The translations under genes and the position numbers were made by a program. The notes under the pieces are model-generated. The model saw only the letters and a list, made by a program, of their open reading frames with translations. It was not told the DNA's origin and made no database searches. DNA of 41,017 nucleotides from Gammaproteobacteria bacterium (GTDB lineage Bacteria > Pseudomonadota > Gammaproteobacteria > Pseudomonadales > Litorivicinaceae), in assembly GCA_002730235.1 (NCBI GenBank), contig PBZS01000077.1, forward strand, positions 1 to 41,017, read 5' to 3'. This document shows positions 24,301-34,217 of the stretch, in pieces (position 1 is the first letter of the stretch; each line of letters begins with the position of its first letter).

Positions 24301-25139
24301 GATATTTCCGGGTTGCACTCATTTTATTGGCAGGATGCTCTGCCCCGTATAAGGTGCCGACTGATAATCTGGGTCGATCAATCGAATCGATAAAGACGGA
24401 ACTTACGACTATTGATACTCCAGATCTGGATGCCGAAGAGCCAGGATCTCGTTACGTGGTTCGACGAGGCGATACGCTATTTTCGATTGCCTGGCGTTTT
24501 GAGCAGGATCCTGATGTCCTTAAACGGCGTAACCAATTGAGTTCGGATCTTATTCATCCGGGTCAGACGTTGAAGCTCAGGGGCGAGATATCACCTGAAC
24601 CTGAACCCGAGCCAAAGACGAAGATGACAGTGAAGACACCACCGACGATTCGGGCTGAATCGGAGCCCGAAAGAAAGCCTAAGGTAGCAGAAAAGCCGGC
24701 ACCCCGATCGCTAAAAAGAGAAGAGTCGAAGCCCGTACCAAAGGCCCCACCTGTGCCGGAATTGAAGGGGTGGCAGTGGCCGGTCAAAGGGCCGATTCTC
24801 AAGCGGTATTCAGCGAAAACACGGTCCGGTCGTTCCTTACAGTTGGGCGGTGAGGCGGGAACACCGGTGACAGCCGCGGCCAGTGGTCGCGTGGTTTATG
24901 CCGGTGATGGATTGGTAGGCTTCGGGAATCTGGTGATTATTAGTCACAAGGGCAAGTTTTTAAGTGCCTACGGCCATAATCAGAGTCTGGGTGTCAAAGT
25001 GGGAGATGTTGTTCAGCGTGGTCAGGTGATTGCAGAAATGGGATCGACAGGAACCGACCGGGTGAAGTTACATTTTGAAATCAGAAAACAGGGAAAGTCG
25101 ATTGACCCAGTCTCGTTGATGCCAAAACTTAGGTCCTAG
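24297..25139 (+). CDS. nlpD: NlpD-like murein hydrolase activator lipoprotein (LysM + degenerate LytM/M23)
   Basis: NlpD-type proteins activate the amidase AmiC to split septal peptidoglycan. The 280-residue protein has a very short lipoprotein signal with lipobox LLAGC (Cys14). A LysM domain follows (about residues 52-97, YVVRRGDTLFSIAWRF), then a Pro/Lys/Glu-rich linker (about 98-155). The C-terminal M23 domain ends the protein (about 160-280), with GRVVYAGDGLVGFGNLVIISH, AYGHN, MGSTGT and LHFEIR. The first zinc ligands (His and Asp of active LytM enzymes) are absent, as is usual for activators. Only one in-frame start exists, since a stop lies six codons upstream. rpoS, its normal downstream neighbour, is missing. 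Confidence 0.93.
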   Translation: MRYFRVALILLAGCSAPYKVPTDNLGRSIESIKTELTTIDTPDLDAEEPGSRYVVRRGDTLFSIAWRFEQDPDVLKRRNQLSSDLIHPGQTLKLRGEISPEPEPEPKTKMTVKTPPTIRAESEPERKPKVAEKPAPRSLKREESKPVPKAPPVPELKGWQWPVKGPILKRYSAKTRSGRSLQLGGEAGTPVTAAASGRVVYAGDGLVGFGNLVIISHKGKFLSAYGHNQSLGVKVGDVVQRGQVIAEMGSTGTDRVKLHFEIRKQGKSIDPVSLMPKLRS

Positions 25140-25216
25140 CTGGTAACTCAAAGAACAGCCAATGGTTTGCTTCGATAGCGCCATACTCGATGGTTGTAAC
25201 CCTTGGGTCGTGAATC
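25140..25216. other. Convergent nlpD/fdxA spacer without a clear terminator
   Basis: In many relatives this position holds rpoS and an RsmZ-type small RNA. Here only 77 bp lie between two convergent genes. CCAT and ATGG around 25181-25193 could form a four-pair stem, but no T-run follows on either strand. I see no gene, promoter or intrinsic terminator. Confidence 0.4.
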
Positions 25217-25543
25217 TTAACTTCTTTGTAAATGCTCGATTTTATTAGGAACCCCATCCCACTCGTATGCGTCAGGGAGCGGATCTTTTCTCTCAGTGAT
25301 GTTGGGCCAAACACGCGACAGCTCGTCGTTGATATCGATGAAGACCTTCTGATCTTCTGAGAGCTCGTCCTCTGAAAGGATCGCGTCTATAGGGCACTCG
25401 GGCTCACAGAGGGCGCAATCGATACACTCGTCTGGGTTGATAACAAGGAAGTTGGGACCTTCGTAGAAACAATCCACCGGGCACACCTCCACACAGTCCG
25501 TATGTTTACAGCGGATACAGTTATCAACAACAACGAACGTCAT
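25217..25543 (-). CDS. fdxA: Seven-iron ferredoxin FdxA (3Fe-4S / 4Fe-4S)
   Basis: This 108-residue electron carrier belongs to the Azotobacter FdI type. Cysteines lie at 9, 12, 16, 20 and 24 ([17 protein letters not shown]), then at 39, 42, 45 and 49 ([12 protein letters not shown]). This is the spacing for one 3Fe-4S and one 4Fe-4S cluster. The 50-residue C-terminal extension is typical of the family ([15 protein letters not shown]). It lies 27 bp downstream of mutS on the same strand, an arrangement shared with Pseudomonas. GGAGAG precedes the ATG. The redox partner is unknown. Confidence 0.96.
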   Translation of the reverse strand: MTFVVVDNCIRCKHTDCVEVCPVDCFYEGPNFLVINPDECIDCALCEPECPIDAILSEDELSEDQKVFIDINDELSRVWPNITERKDPLPDAYEWDGVPNKIEHLQRS

Positions 25544-25570
25544 GCGTCTCTCCTCTTCGCGGCCAGAATT

Positions 25571-28153
25571 CTAGTCGTTTATGTCTGAATCGCCAAGTGA
25601 CTTACGAGCTTTTAGAACAAGTGTCTCCAGCGTCGCCCAGGCCTCCTTCGGGGAAAGGTCATCAGGATCGAGTCCAGCAAGGAGGCCCACCACCGGGTCC
25701 GGTGGCTGATTAAATAGGTCTACCTGTGGGGCTCGATGATGGTTGGGTGCGACCTGCTGCGACTCAAGTTCGGCAAGGTACGAAGCGGCGCGGCCGATGA
25801 TTTGATCTGGGACACCGGCACGTCTGGCGACATGCAGGCCGTGGCTCTGCGATGTCGGACCGTTCATCACTCGGTGTAAGAACACGATGTGGTTGCCCGT
25901 AACCTGAGCTGTCAGGTGAACGTTGAAGGCAGCCGGCTCACTCTCGGGGAGTTTTGTGAGCTCAAAGTAGTGGGTGGCGAATAAGGTCAGTGCAGAACGT
26001 TTGGTCAAAGCTTCTGCGAATGCCCAAGCAAGTGCGAGACCATCAAAGGTGCTGGTACCGCGGCCCACCTCGTCCATCAAAACAAGAGAGCGCTCCGTAG
26101 CCTCGGACAAGATGGCCGCGCTCTCCGTCATCTCGACCATGAACGTCGATCGACCACCCGCGAGGTCATCTGAGGCACCAATTCGGGTGAAGATACGATC
26201 GATTGGACCAATGGAGGCACTGTCTGCTGGAACGAAGCTTCCGATCCGAGCAAGGAGTGTAATCAACGCGGTTTGTCGCATGTAGGTGGACTTGCCGCCC
26301 ATGTTGGGTCCTGTGATCAGTGATAAGGATCGGGCGGTATTAAGGAGCATATCGTTCGGCACGAAAGGGTCGGTGTTCGCTTTCTCGATCACCGGATGGC
26401 GGCCACCTGCAATGTTAACTTCGATGGTATCCGAGAGTGTGGGCTCGACCCAGCGTTCCTGAGCAGCAACTGTCGCGAGACTCGCTAGGACATCGAGTGC
26501 TGCGAGTGATTGTGTGAGTTCTTTAAGGTCATTGATTGATTCGTTAAGTGGTTTAAAAAGCGCTTCGTATAGATGACGTTCTCGACCCAGGGCCTGGCTT
26601 TCGGCAGACAGCGCTTTGTCCTCAAATGTCTTCAGCTCGGGGGTCGTGAATCGCTCCACATTCTTAAGGGTCTGTCGCCTCTGAAAATGAATTGGGGCCT
26701 CTTGAGTCGCCAGTGAGGCCTTTGAGATTTCAAAATAATAGCCATGGACACGGTTATACCCGAGCTTCAGGCCACTGATGCCTGAGCTCGTCCGCTCGGT
26801 CTCTTCCATCTCTGTCAGAAGACTTGATGCATCGCGAGAGAACCGACGCAACTGGTCGAGCCGCTCATCGTAGCCTATACGGATCACACCGCCGGCACTG
26901 ATCACAACCGAGGGCTCAGGCTCAAGGGCCTCATCGAGTAATTGCTGGATATCTTCTAGCACCAAAATATCGCTACCGAGCGAGCTCACCGATGCGTAAT
27001 TCGATTGGATGAGTTGTTTTTTCAGTTCTGGTAGCTCTTTCAGGCTGTCCCTCAGGCGCGTGAGATCTCGGGGACGGGCTGACTGCAGGCCGATACGGGC
27101 GACTATACGTTCTAGGTCCCCGATTTTTTTTAAGTGGTTGGTGATGGTAGTTGTAAGCCCTGAATCGATGAGCTCTCGGACATTCGTGAGTCGTCGTTGG
27201 GGAATATTGCCGTCGCGGTAGGGTGCAGTGATCCACCGCGCGAGTTCACGACTCCCCATGGCCGTAGATGTCTGATCGAGTACCCAGAGCAATGTATGCC
27301 CCCGTTCACCCCTAAGGGTGCGTATGAGTTCTAGGTTCTTTTGCGTGGTCTGGTCGAGGATAACCCTGTCATCGTCACGCACATGTTTTGGTCGAGAGAA
27401 ATGAATGAGTTCTGTTCGTTGCGTATCGTTGAGGTAGGTCAGTAAGGCGGCCGTGGCCTCGAGTCCCTGCTTGCTAACTTCGCCTAGACCCAGACCGGCT
27501 ACGTCACTGACTTGGTATGTGCGGTCGAGCTCTCGGGACAGTTGATCAAGGGTGTAATGCCACGTCGGCACTTCGACTTGCCGAGCCTGTGAGGTGACGA
27601 GGTCTGTGTATTGGACTAGACATTCGTTCGGCTCGATACGTGCAAACAAACTATATAGTGACTCGAGGCTCAATTGGTCATAAATCAAGATCTCACCTCG
27701 GGACACTGACCCGATAACAACTGAGTAGTTCAGCCCGTCAGTATTCAGTGCCGCGACCGAGGGCTCTTGGCCGGCCTCAATGAAGGCATCGTCTGTGACG
27801 GTTCCGGGGGTAAGGATTCGGGTCACCTCGCGCGCGACGGGACCCTTGGTTTCACCGGGGATACCGACTTGTTCGCATACAACGACCGCGAGCCCAGCAT
27901 TCAGCAGACGTGCTTGGTAGTTCTCGGCGGCGTGATACGGTACCCCAGCCATTGGTATTGGTTCACCGGCTGACTGGCCGCGACTTGTCAGGGTGATGTC
28001 GAGCACTTGGGCGGCGATCTTGGCGTCATCAAAGAAGAGCTCGTAAAAGTCACCCATACGGTAAAATACCAGTGAGGTTCGATATTGTTCCTTTATCGCA
28101 AGGTATTGCTGCATCATAGGGGTGTGCTGAGGCGGTGGGGCTGTTTGATCCAT
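25571..28153 (-). CDS. mutS: DNA mismatch repair protein MutS
   Basis: MutS recognises base mismatches and small loops, and recruits MutL. The 860-residue protein has the N-terminal mismatch-reading motif in [16 protein letters not shown] (Phe-x-Glu), then connector, lever and clamp domains. The C-terminal ATPase has Walker [10 protein letters not shown], Walker [17 protein letters not shown] and the FATHYFELT block. The length is normal, and mutL is not in the window. G+C appears clearly higher than in dxr or lpxB. The start is 34 bp from the divergent pncC start. Confidence 0.98.
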   Translation of the reverse strand: MDQTAPPPQHTPMMQQYLAIKEQYRTSLVFYRMGDFYELFFDDAKIAAQVLDITLTSRGQSAGEPIPMAGVPYHAAENYQARLLNAGLAVVVCEQVGIPGETKGPVAREVTRILTPGTVTDDAFIEAGQEPSVAALNTDGLNYSVVIGSVSRGEILIYDQLSLESLYSLFARIEPNECLVQYTDLVTSQARQVEVPTWHYTLDQLSRELDRTYQVSDVAGLGLGEVSKQGLEATAALLTYLNDTQRTELIHFSRPKHVRDDDRVILDQTTQKNLELIRTLRGERGHTLLWVLDQTSTAMGSRELARWITAPYRDGNIPQRRLTNVRELIDSGLTTTITNHLKKIGDLERIVARIGLQSARPRDLTRLRDSLKELPELKKQLIQSNYASVSSLGSDILVLEDIQQLLDEALEPEPSVVISAGGVIRIGYDERLDQLRRFSRDASSLLTEMEETERTSSGISGLKLGYNRVHGYYFEISKASLATQEAPIHFQRRQTLKNVERFTTPELKTFEDKALSAESQALGRERHLYEALFKPLNESINDLKELTQSLAALDVLASLATVAAQERWVEPTLSDTIEVNIAGGRHPVIEKANTDPFVPNDMLLNTARSLSLITGPNMGGKSTYMRQTALITLLARIGSFVPADSASIGPIDRIFTRIGASDDLAGGRSTFMVEMTESAAILSEATERSLVLMDEVGRGTSTFDGLALAWAFAEALTKRSALTLFATHYFELTKLPESEPAAFNVHLTAQVTGNHIVFLHRVMNGPTSQSHGLHVARRAGVPDQIIGRAASYLAELESQQVAPNHHRAPQVDLFNQPPDPVVGLLAGLDPDDLSPKEAWATLETLVLKARKSLGDSDIND

Positions 28154-28187
28154 GATGGTATTCTAAAGAAAAGACTCGGATTGGTGT

Positions 28188-28688
28188 ATGACTTCAGAGA
28201 TTTCGGTTGTCTTAAAAGCATTGCACGCTCATTTAACAGCGATGAATCAGACGGTTTCGGTGGCCGAGAGTTGCACCGGTGGGTTACTCGGCGCGGCGCT
28301 CACCGAACTACCGGGCTCGTCTTGCTACTTTTTAGGGGGTGTCCAAGCCTACGCCAATGAGGTCAAAGAAGACTTGTTAGGCGTGAGGCAAGAGTCTCTC
28401 ACGTCATTTGGCGCGGTGAGTGAGGAGGTCGCGTCAGAAATGGCTACAGGTGTAAAGCGGCTGACAGGGTCGGATTGGGCAATTTCAACAACGGGAGTCG
28501 CTGGGCCTGACGGGGGTTCGTGCGAGAAGCCGGTGGGGACCGTTTGGATCTCTGTGGTCGATTGTGATGGTGTATACAGCAAAAAGCTGGCACTTGATGG
28601 TGGCCGCGTGGATGTGCGTCAGGGTTCGGTCCAAGCGGCCTTGAGCATGCTGCTTGAGCGTCTTTCTGATGGAGAGCGTATTCTCTAA
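28188..28688 (+). CDS. pncC: Nicotinamide-nucleotide amidohydrolase (CinA C-terminal domain protein)
   Basis: PncC deamidates NMN to nicotinate mononucleotide, recycling the NMN released by NAD-dependent DNA ligase. The 166-residue protein is the stand-alone CinA C-terminal domain. It has VAESCTGGLLGAAL with the likely catalytic Ser28, then GGVQAYANEVKEDLL, GAVSEEVASEMA, STTGVAGPDGGS and PVGTVWISV. In relatives it is followed by recA. Here a 97-bp spacer and fmdB follow instead. It is divergent from mutS. Confidence 0.95.
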   Translation: MTSEISVVLKALHAHLTAMNQTVSVAESCTGGLLGAALTELPGSSCYFLGGVQAYANEVKEDLLGVRQESLTSFGAVSEEVASEMATGVKRLTGSDWAISTTGVAGPDGGSCEKPVGTVWISVVDCDGVYSKKLALDGGRVDVRQGSVQAALSMLLERLSDGERIL

Positions 28689-28721
28689 TTTCAGGTTGAT
28701 GCCCCATTTTTGGATTTCGGG

Positions 28722-28750
28722 TTCTTGGATGGGGTGAGGATCGGTATACT
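28722..28750 (+). promoter_or_regulatory. Possible sigma-70 promoter before fmdB-aspS
   Basis: A TATACT -10-like hexamer lies at 28745-28750, 36 bp before the fmdB ATG. The -35 is weak: TTCTTG at 28722-28727 with a 17-bp spacer, or TTGGAT at 28725-28730 with a 14-bp spacer. This is the first non-overlapping plus-strand gap before the aspS-ruv run, so a promoter is expected nearby. An inverted repeat CCCCAT/ATGGGG (28702-28707 / 28729-28734) overlaps the -35 region, with a loop of about 21 bases. Confidence 0.35.
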
Positions 28751-28785
28751 CTCACGTTTTTGGCAATGAATCAGTCGAGGTCAAG

Positions 28786-29109
28786 ATGCCAATTTACGAA
28801 TATCAATGTTTGGCGTGTGGTGAGTCGCACGATGCTTTACAGAAACTATCAGACGCCCCGCTGGTCGACTGTCCGGTCTGCGGGAAGTCAGAACTAAAGA
28901 AAAAAATCAGTGCCGCTGGGTTTCGCCTAACGGGTGGTGGCTGGTACGAGACAGACTTTAAGAAGAGCGACAAGAAGAAAAATTTAGCGGGCAATACGAA
29001 GCCCTCTGAAGCAGATAAGCCGACCGAGTCAAAGCCTGCAGAATCTGGTTCGGACAAGAAATCGGAACCGAAAAAGGCAACCTCAGAGAAAAAGGAATCG
29101 GCCGCCTAG
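28786..29109 (+). CDS. FmdB-family zinc-ribbon protein with charged tail
   Basis: The N-terminal half (about residues 1-55) is the FmdB/CxxC-CxxC regulatory domain. It has [12 protein letters not shown] and [10 protein letters not shown] giving two CxxC knuckles for one zinc, followed by the typical [14 protein letters not shown]. The second half (about 56-107) is low-complexity and very rich in Lys, Ser, Glu and Ala, probably disordered. The function of this family is not established, although it very often sits just upstream of aspS, as here. The start ATG begins with the invariant MPIYEY. 107 residues. Confidence 0.93.
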   Translation: MPIYEYQCLACGESHDALQKLSDAPLVDCPVCGKSELKKKISAAGFRLTGGGWYETDFKKSDKKKNLAGNTKPSEADKPTESKPAESGSDKKSEPKKATSEKKESAA

Positions 29110-29135
29110 GCCATTTGCAGAAGGAATCCACACCC

Positions 29136-30911
29136 ATGCGCACCCACTACTGCGGCGAACTCAATAACAAGCACATCGGTGATACTGTCACTGTTTGCGG
29201 TTGGGTTCACCGTCGCCGCGACCATGGCGGTGTAATATTCCTTGATCTGCGTGATCGTCAGGGCCTTCTTCAGGTTGTCGTTGACCCCGATACCGAGCAG
29301 GCTTTTGCCACAGCCGATCGTGCTAGGTCTGAGTGGGTAATGCAGGTCACGGGTTTGGTTCGTACACGGCCCGATGGGACTGTGAATGCTGACATGCCGA
29401 CCGGTGAAATCGAGGTATTGGGACGGGAAGTGAATGTCCTGAATACCGCTGATACGCCCCCGTTCCAATTGGATGAACATGCGAAGGTTGGTGAAGAGGT
29501 CCGTCTGAAGCACCGATACATGGATCTCCGTCGTCCGGAGATGCTTGAGAACCTGATACTACGCTCGCGGGTGACGACTTTTGTTCGTAACTTTCTGACG
29601 GACCATGGTTTTGTCGACACAGAGACGCCGATTTTGACCCGTGCGACTCCTGAGGGTGCGCGGGACTACCTCGTCCCGTCACGGGTCCATAAGGGGGAAT
29701 TCTTCGCGCTTCCTCAGTCTCCACAGTTGTTCAAGCAGCTGCTGATGGTTGCGGGCCTAGATCGTTACTTTCAAATCGCAAAGTGTTTCCGAGATGAAGA
29801 TCTACGAGCCGACCGACAGCCGGAGTTCACGCAGATTGACCTTGAGATGTCATTCGCCGATGAGGAGGCGGTGATGAATCTGACTGAGGCGATGATTCGT
29901 GATCTGTTTAAGGTTGAGATGGATATCGATCTGGGTGAGTTCCCGAGAATACCTTACGCCGAGGTGATGGCGCGCTTCGGAAGTGACAAGCCTGATCTCA
30001 GAATCCCACTGGAACTTATCGATATTAAAGACTTAATGGCTTCGGTTGATTTCAAGGTATTCAGCGGTCCTGCCAACGATCCAGATGGTCGCGTGACCGT
30101 TATGAAGGTGCCGAGCGGGGCGACAATTTCCCGTAAGGAGATTGACGACTACACCAAATTTGTCAGCCAATACGGTGCTAAAGGTCTTGCTTGGGTGAAG
30201 GTCAACGCGATGGCCGAAGGTATCGAAGGTCTGCAAAGCCCGATCCTCAAGTTTATACCGGACGACGTTGTTATGAGGCTGATAAGCCGTGTTGATGCGA
30301 ATGACGGAGATATTCTTTTCTTCGGCGCCGATTCAGCGCGCGTGGTGTCAGATGCGCTTGGCTCGCTCCGCGTTAAGGTAGGGCACGATTTGAATCTCCT
30401 AACACATGAGTGGGCTCCACTCTGGGTTGTAGATTTCCCGATGTTTGAGGAGACTGGCGAGGGTCAGATTGTTGCGTTACATCATCCCTTTACTGCCCCA
30501 ACCGTTGATCCGGGTGCATTGAAAGCTGATCCGCTGGACGCGCTTTCTCGTGCCTACGATATGGTGCTAAATGGAACGGAATTAGGTGGCGGATCGATCC
30601 GTATCCACGACCAAGTTACGCAGCATGCTGTCTTTGAGGTATTGAATATTTCTGCGGATGAGCAGCGAGAGAAGTTCGGGTTTTTATTGGATGCACTGTG
30701 TTACGGGGCACCACCGCACGGTGGTCTTGCTTTTGGTCTTGATCGTCTGGTCATGCTGATGTTGGGTGCGACCTCGATCCGTGACGTGATTGCCTTCCCG
30801 AAAACGCAATCGGCGACCTGCTTGCTGACCGATGCCCCGGGGGAGGTCAGCGCGGAGCAGCTGAAAGAGGCTGGTGTCCGGATTCGTCAGGACAAAACGG
30901 GGCTGATCTAA
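29136..30911 (+). CDS. aspS: Aspartyl-tRNA synthetase, probably non-discriminating
   Basis: AspS charges tRNA-Asp. I start at ATG 29136 (591 residues), where the family N-terminus [10 protein letters not shown] begins and AAGGA lies 10 bp upstream. A TTG at 29115 would add seven extra residues. Domains are an N-terminal OB anticodon-binding fold, the class II catalytic core ([18 protein letters not shown] is motif 2), the bacterial GAD insertion, and motif 3 [15 protein letters not shown]. His30 and Gly81 in the anticodon domain match the non-discriminating Pseudomonas enzyme rather than Leu and Lys of E. coli. This suggests it also charges tRNA-Asn with Asp. It overlaps yebC by TAATG. Confidence 0.97.
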   Translation: MRTHYCGELNNKHIGDTVTVCGWVHRRRDHGGVIFLDLRDRQGLLQVVVDPDTEQAFATADRARSEWVMQVTGLVRTRPDGTVNADMPTGEIEVLGREVNVLNTADTPPFQLDEHAKVGEEVRLKHRYMDLRRPEMLENLILRSRVTTFVRNFLTDHGFVDTETPILTRATPEGARDYLVPSRVHKGEFFALPQSPQLFKQLLMVAGLDRYFQIAKCFRDEDLRADRQPEFTQIDLEMSFADEEAVMNLTEAMIRDLFKVEMDIDLGEFPRIPYAEVMARFGSDKPDLRIPLELIDIKDLMASVDFKVFSGPANDPDGRVTVMKVPSGATISRKEIDDYTKFVSQYGAKGLAWVKVNAMAEGIEGLQSPILKFIPDDVVMRLISRVDANDGDILFFGADSARVVSDALGSLRVKVGHDLNLLTHEWAPLWVVDFPMFEETGEGQIVALHHPFTAPTVDPGALKADPLDALSRAYDMVLNGTELGGGSIRIHDQVTQHAVFEVLNISADEQREKFGFLLDALCYGAPPHGGLAFGLDRLVMLMLGATSIRDVIAFPKTQSATCLLTDAPGEVSAEQLKEAGVRIRQDKTGLI

Positions 30912-31654
30912 TGGCAGGTCATAGCAAATGGGCCAACATAAAGCATAAAAAAGCGGCACAGGACGCGAAGCGTGGCAAGGTTTTCACAAAACTAATTCGC
31001 GAGATCACCGTCGCCGCCAAGATGGGTGGCGGCGAGCAGGATGACAACCCACGTCTTCGGGCCGCGGTAGATAAAGCGCTGTCAGCCAATATGACCAAAG
31101 ACACGATCCAACGAGCGGTCGACCGAGGCGCGGGTGGTGGCGATAATGATAATGTCGAAGAGCTTACTTATGAGGGTTATGGACCAGGCGGTGTCGCTGT
31201 ATTGGTCGAAGTGATGACCGATAACAAAAACCGTACAGTCGCGGAGGTACGTCACGCGTTCAGTAAGTGTGGCGGAAATCTTGGGACTGACGGGTCGGTA
31301 GCCTATTTGTTCACGAAGCGTGGCCAAATTTTGATTGAAAAGGCGGATGAAGATGTCGTGATGGAGGCAGCGCTTGAGGCAGGTGCTGAGGATGTGATCG
31401 GTCAAGATGATTCATCGATCGACGTCGCCACCACGCAAAACGATGTGATTGAGGTGAAAGATGCGCTTGTCGCAGTCGGTATTGAAATTTTGTCGGCCGA
31501 GGTCGCTTTGGTGCCATCAACCACAGCTGAACTGGACTCAGACAGTGCGCCCAAGGTGATGAGGCTCATCGATATGTTGGAGGATCTAGATGATGTGCAA
31601 AATGTCTACACCAATGCAAATTTTACCGACGAGCTTCTTGAGTCACTAACATGA
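30911..31654 (+). CDS. yebC: YebC/PmpR family protein
   Basis: This 247-residue protein matches Yeb[23 protein letters not shown] at its start, then [13 protein letters not shown] and [38 protein letters not shown] and the C-terminal [10 protein letters not shown] follow. The family was long annotated as a transcription regulator (PmpR in Pseudomonas). More recent work also ties YebC proteins to relief of ribosome stalling, so the local role is open. It overlaps aspS by TAATG and ruvC by ATGA; yebC-ruvC is a conserved pair. Confidence 0.96.
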   Translation: MAGHSKWANIKHKKAAQDAKRGKVFTKLIREITVAAKMGGGEQDDNPRLRAAVDKALSANMTKDTIQRAVDRGAGGGDNDNVEELTYEGYGPGGVAVLVEVMTDNKNRTVAEVRHAFSKCGGNLGTDGSVAYLFTKRGQILIEKADEDVVMEAALEAGAEDVIGQDDSSIDVATTQNDVIEVKDALVAVGIEILSAEVALVPSTTAELDSDSAPKVMRLIDMLEDLDDVQNVYTNANFTDELLESLT

Positions 31655-32196
31655 TGCGTAGGATCCTCGGTATCGATCCTGGCTCCATTAAAACAGGGTG
31701 GGGCGTGATCGAGGCAGAGGGCGGTAGCTTTACGCACTTGGAGTCAGGGATTTTACGGCTTGGGACGGGCGAGATGTCGGGCCGTCTTCTTATTTTGCAC
31801 CGTGGTCTGTGCGACGTGATCGAGCGGTTGAAACCATCCGAGTGCGCCGTTGAGGAGATTTTTCTTGCGAAGAACTTCCAGTCAGTCTTAAAGCTTGGTC
31901 AGGCACGCGGTGTAGCGTTATTGTCGGCTGGTGCGGCTTCTATTCCGGTTAGAGAGTTCGCGGCGAAAACCGTGAAGCAGGCTATTTGCGGTCAAGGTCA
32001 GGCAAGTAAAACACAGATGCAGAATATGGTGATTCGGATACTTGGGTTAGCTGAAAACCCTGGCGAAGATGCCGCCGATGCGCTCGGTATTGCGCTCTGT
32101 GCTGGCTATAGTAAAGATGGTGTCGGGGCGGACGCCCGGTTTCGTTTGTCATCCCGTTCTCGCGCGGGTACGCGCTGGCGTTTGAAGGAGAGCTAG
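31651..32196 (+). CDS. ruvC: Crossover junction endonuclease RuvC
   Basis: RuvC resolves Holliday junctions after RuvAB branch migration. The 181-residue RNase H-fold protein has the first catalytic Asp in [17 protein letters not shown]. Others are a Glu in [11 protein letters not shown] and acidic residues in [12 protein letters not shown]. The start is ATG 31651, which overlaps the yebC stop; a second ATG follows immediately. The C-terminal tail after about residue 160 is Arg/Ser-rich. One base separates it from ruvA. Confidence 0.97.
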   Translation: MMRRILGIDPGSIKTGWGVIEAEGGSFTHLESGILRLGTGEMSGRLLILHRGLCDVIERLKPSECAVEEIFLAKNFQSVLKLGQARGVALLSAGAASIPVREFAAKTVKQAICGQGQASKTQMQNMVIRILGLAENPGEDAADALGIALCAGYSKDGVGADARFRLSSRSRAGTRWRLKES

Positions 32197-32197
32197 A

Positions 32198-32782
32198 TTG
32201 ATTGGTCAAATCAAGGGAATATTGCTTGGCATTGAACACCAGACCGCATTGATCGATGTCAGTGGGGTTGGTTACGAGGTCGAGTGCCCAATCAGTACGC
32301 TGTGTGAGTTACCACCAGTCGGTCAAACGGCTACCTTGTCGACACACTTCGTGGTCCGCGAAGATGCTCAACTTCTTTACGGTTTCTTAACCCAAGAGGA
32401 TCGTGAATCCTTTCGGATTTTGATCAGGATCTCTGGTGTTGGTCCAAAACTCGCGATAGGTATTTTATCGGGACTGTCTGGTGATGATCTCGCCAGAGCA
32501 GTCGAGCGTGATGATTTGGCGACGCTTATCCGGCTTCCCGGTATCGGTAAGAAAACTGCCGAACGATTATTGGTTGAATTAAGGGGCCGCATGAGCTCAA
32601 GCGGCCGTGGTCAAGCAACCAGTGCAAAGTCGCCGGCAGAAGATGCAGTGCTCGGTTTAATTGCACTTGGCTATAAAGAATCGGAGGCGCGCAAGGCTAT
32701 TGACACGGTATCAACAGACCCAGATGCAACCCCTGAGGTTCTAATACGAGCGAGCCTTAAACAGATGCTGAAAACACCATGA
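32198..32782 (+). CDS. ruvA: Holliday junction branch migration subunit RuvA, TTG start
   Basis: RuvA binds the four-way junction as a tetramer and loads RuvB. The 194-residue protein begins [10 protein letters not shown] in the N-terminal OB fold. It continues with the paired helix-hairpin-helix motifs [13 protein letters not shown] and [16 protein letters not shown], and ends in the RuvB-binding domain III (about 148-194). The start codon is TTG at 32198 with AAGGAG at 32185-32190 and a good 7-bp spacing. It overlaps ruvB by ATGA. Confidence 0.97.
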   Translation: MIGQIKGILLGIEHQTALIDVSGVGYEVECPISTLCELPPVGQTATLSTHFVVREDAQLLYGFLTQEDRESFRILIRISGVGPKLAIGILSGLSGDDLARAVERDDLATLIRLPGIGKKTAERLLVELRGRMSSSGRGQATSAKSPAEDAVLGLIALGYKESEARKAIDTVSTDPDATPEVLIRASLKQMLKTP

Positions 32783-33798
32783 ATGAGCGGATTATAGAGG
32801 GCGACTCATTGCCGGAGGATGTGCGTATCGAACGCGCCGTGCGGCCCAAAACACTCGCTGAATATGAGGGTCAGCCTAAGGCCCGTGATCAGATGCAACT
32901 GTTCGTTGATGCCGCGCGTAACCGATCCGAACCTCTCGACCATACGCTGATTTTTGGGCCGCCGGGCCTCGGTAAGACAACCCTCGCTAATATCGTTGCC
33001 CATGAGATGGGTGGCTCTTTGAAATCGACCTCGGGCCCTGTGCTTGAGCGGGCGGGAGATCTGGCAGCGATTCTGACTAATCTGGAGGCAGGGGATGTGA
33101 TCTTCATTGACGAGATTCATCGTCTGTCTGCGTCGGTCGAAGAAGTGTTGTACCCGGCAATGGAAGATTATCAGCTTGATATCATGATTGGGGAGGGACC
33201 GGCGGCCCGATCAATCAAGTTAGATTTACCGCCATTCACGCTGGTGGGGGCAACGACACGTGCGGGTCTTCTGACAAGCCCGCTGCGCGATCGGTTTGGA
33301 ATTGTTCAACGTCTGGAATTTTACTCAAAGGGAGACTTGGCGAAGATCGTCGAACGTTCTGCCAATCTGATGGGAATCGATTGTGAGAGTGAAGGGACTT
33401 TGGAAATCGCAAAACGGTCACGCGGTACACCGAGGATCGCTAACCGTCTCTTGCGTCGTGTTCGCGACTTCGCGGAGGTCAGGGCTGATGGTGTGATCAC
33501 TGTACAAGTTGCAGATGACGCCTTGAATCTCTTGCACGTAGATGCGCGTGGTTTTGATCAGATGGATCGAAAGCTCCTGTCTGTACTTGCTAATCACTTC
33601 AATGGAGGTCCCGTAGGGATTGAGTCACTGGCAACGTCGCTTGGTGAGGAACGCGGTACCCTTGAGGAGGTCATCGAACCATACCTGATCCAGCAGGGCT
33701 ATTTGCATCGAACGCCCCGGGGAAGGACCCTGACCCCATCCGGTTATCAGGTGGTCGGCCTGTCTGGCGGGGCTGACGACTTGTTCGAGGAGCCTTGA
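32779..33798 (+). CDS. ruvB: Holliday junction ATP-dependent helicase RuvB
   Basis: RuvB is the hexameric AAA+ motor of branch migration. The 339-residue protein has Walker [10 protein letters not shown] at residues 60-68, Walker [12 protein letters not shown], sensor 1 LVGATTRAG, and the arginine-finger region [10 protein letters not shown]-terminal winged helix ends in [10 protein letters not shown]. It overlaps ruvA (ATGA). The stop overlaps the ybgC ATG (TGATG). Confidence 0.98.
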   Translation: MNERIIEGDSLPEDVRIERAVRPKTLAEYEGQPKARDQMQLFVDAARNRSEPLDHTLIFGPPGLGKTTLANIVAHEMGGSLKSTSGPVLERAGDLAAILTNLEAGDVIFIDEIHRLSASVEEVLYPAMEDYQLDIMIGEGPAARSIKLDLPPFTLVGATTRAGLLTSPLRDRFGIVQRLEFYSKGDLAKIVERSANLMGIDCESEGTLEIAKRSRGTPRIANRLLRRVRDFAEVRADGVITVQVADDALNLLHVDARGFDQMDRKLLSVLANHFNGGPVGIESLATSLGEERGTLEEVIEPYLIQQGYLHRTPRGRTLTPSGYQVVGLSGGADDLFEEP

Positions 33799-34217
33799 TG
33801 GGTTTTGAGATTCTTATTCGGGTATACATTGAAGACACAGACGCGGGTGGTATCGTGTTCTACGGAAATTATCTTAGGTTTTTTGAGCGAGCTCGGACTG
33901 ATTTTTTGCGGAGTGTTGGAATCGAACAGTCGTTATTGATCGGTACTAACATGATTTTTGTCGTACGACATTTGTCAGTAGAATACAAAATACCGGCAAA
34001 ACTTGATGATGTCCTATCTGTATCTTGCGCTGTAAAAACAATCCGTCCGACGCGGGTAATTTTTGTGCAGTCTGCAGCTCGATCGGCTGACGGGGCAAAT
34101 CTTGTGAACGCAGAGGTGGAAGTTGTAGCTGTCAGTGTGGATACTCTTAAGCCACGAGCGTTGCCAAAAAAACTACTAAACGCATTACAAATGACTGTTG
34201 GGAATACCGATGTCTGA
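33798..34217 (+). CDS. ybgC: Tol-Pal associated acyl-CoA thioesterase YbgC
   Basis: YbgC is a hot-dog thioesterase that hydrolyses acyl-CoA and is nearly always the first gene of the tol-pal cluster. Its link to Tol function is not settled. The 139-residue protein has the catalytic segment RVYIEDTDAGGIVFYGNYLR and then FFERARTDFLR. I use ATG 33798 (TGATG with ruvB) rather than the TTG one codon earlier. The last eight bases overlap tolQ. Confidence 0.96.
   Translation: MGFEILIRVYIEDTDAGGIVFYGNYLRFFERARTDFLRSVGIEQSLLIGTNMIFVVRHLSVEYKIPAKLDDVLSVSCAVKTIRPTRVIFVQSAARSADGANLVNAEVEVVAVSVDTLKPRALPKKLLNALQMTVGNTDV

Noticed and set aside
24770-25130. Active M23 peptidase in the nlpD product
   Set aside because: The first zinc ligands (His and Asp) of active LytM enzymes are replaced; this is the pattern of an amidase activator.
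28702-28734. CCCCAT/ATGGGG inverted repeat as a terminator of pncC
   Set aside because: The loop is long (about 21 bases), the stem has only six pairs, and no T-run follows.
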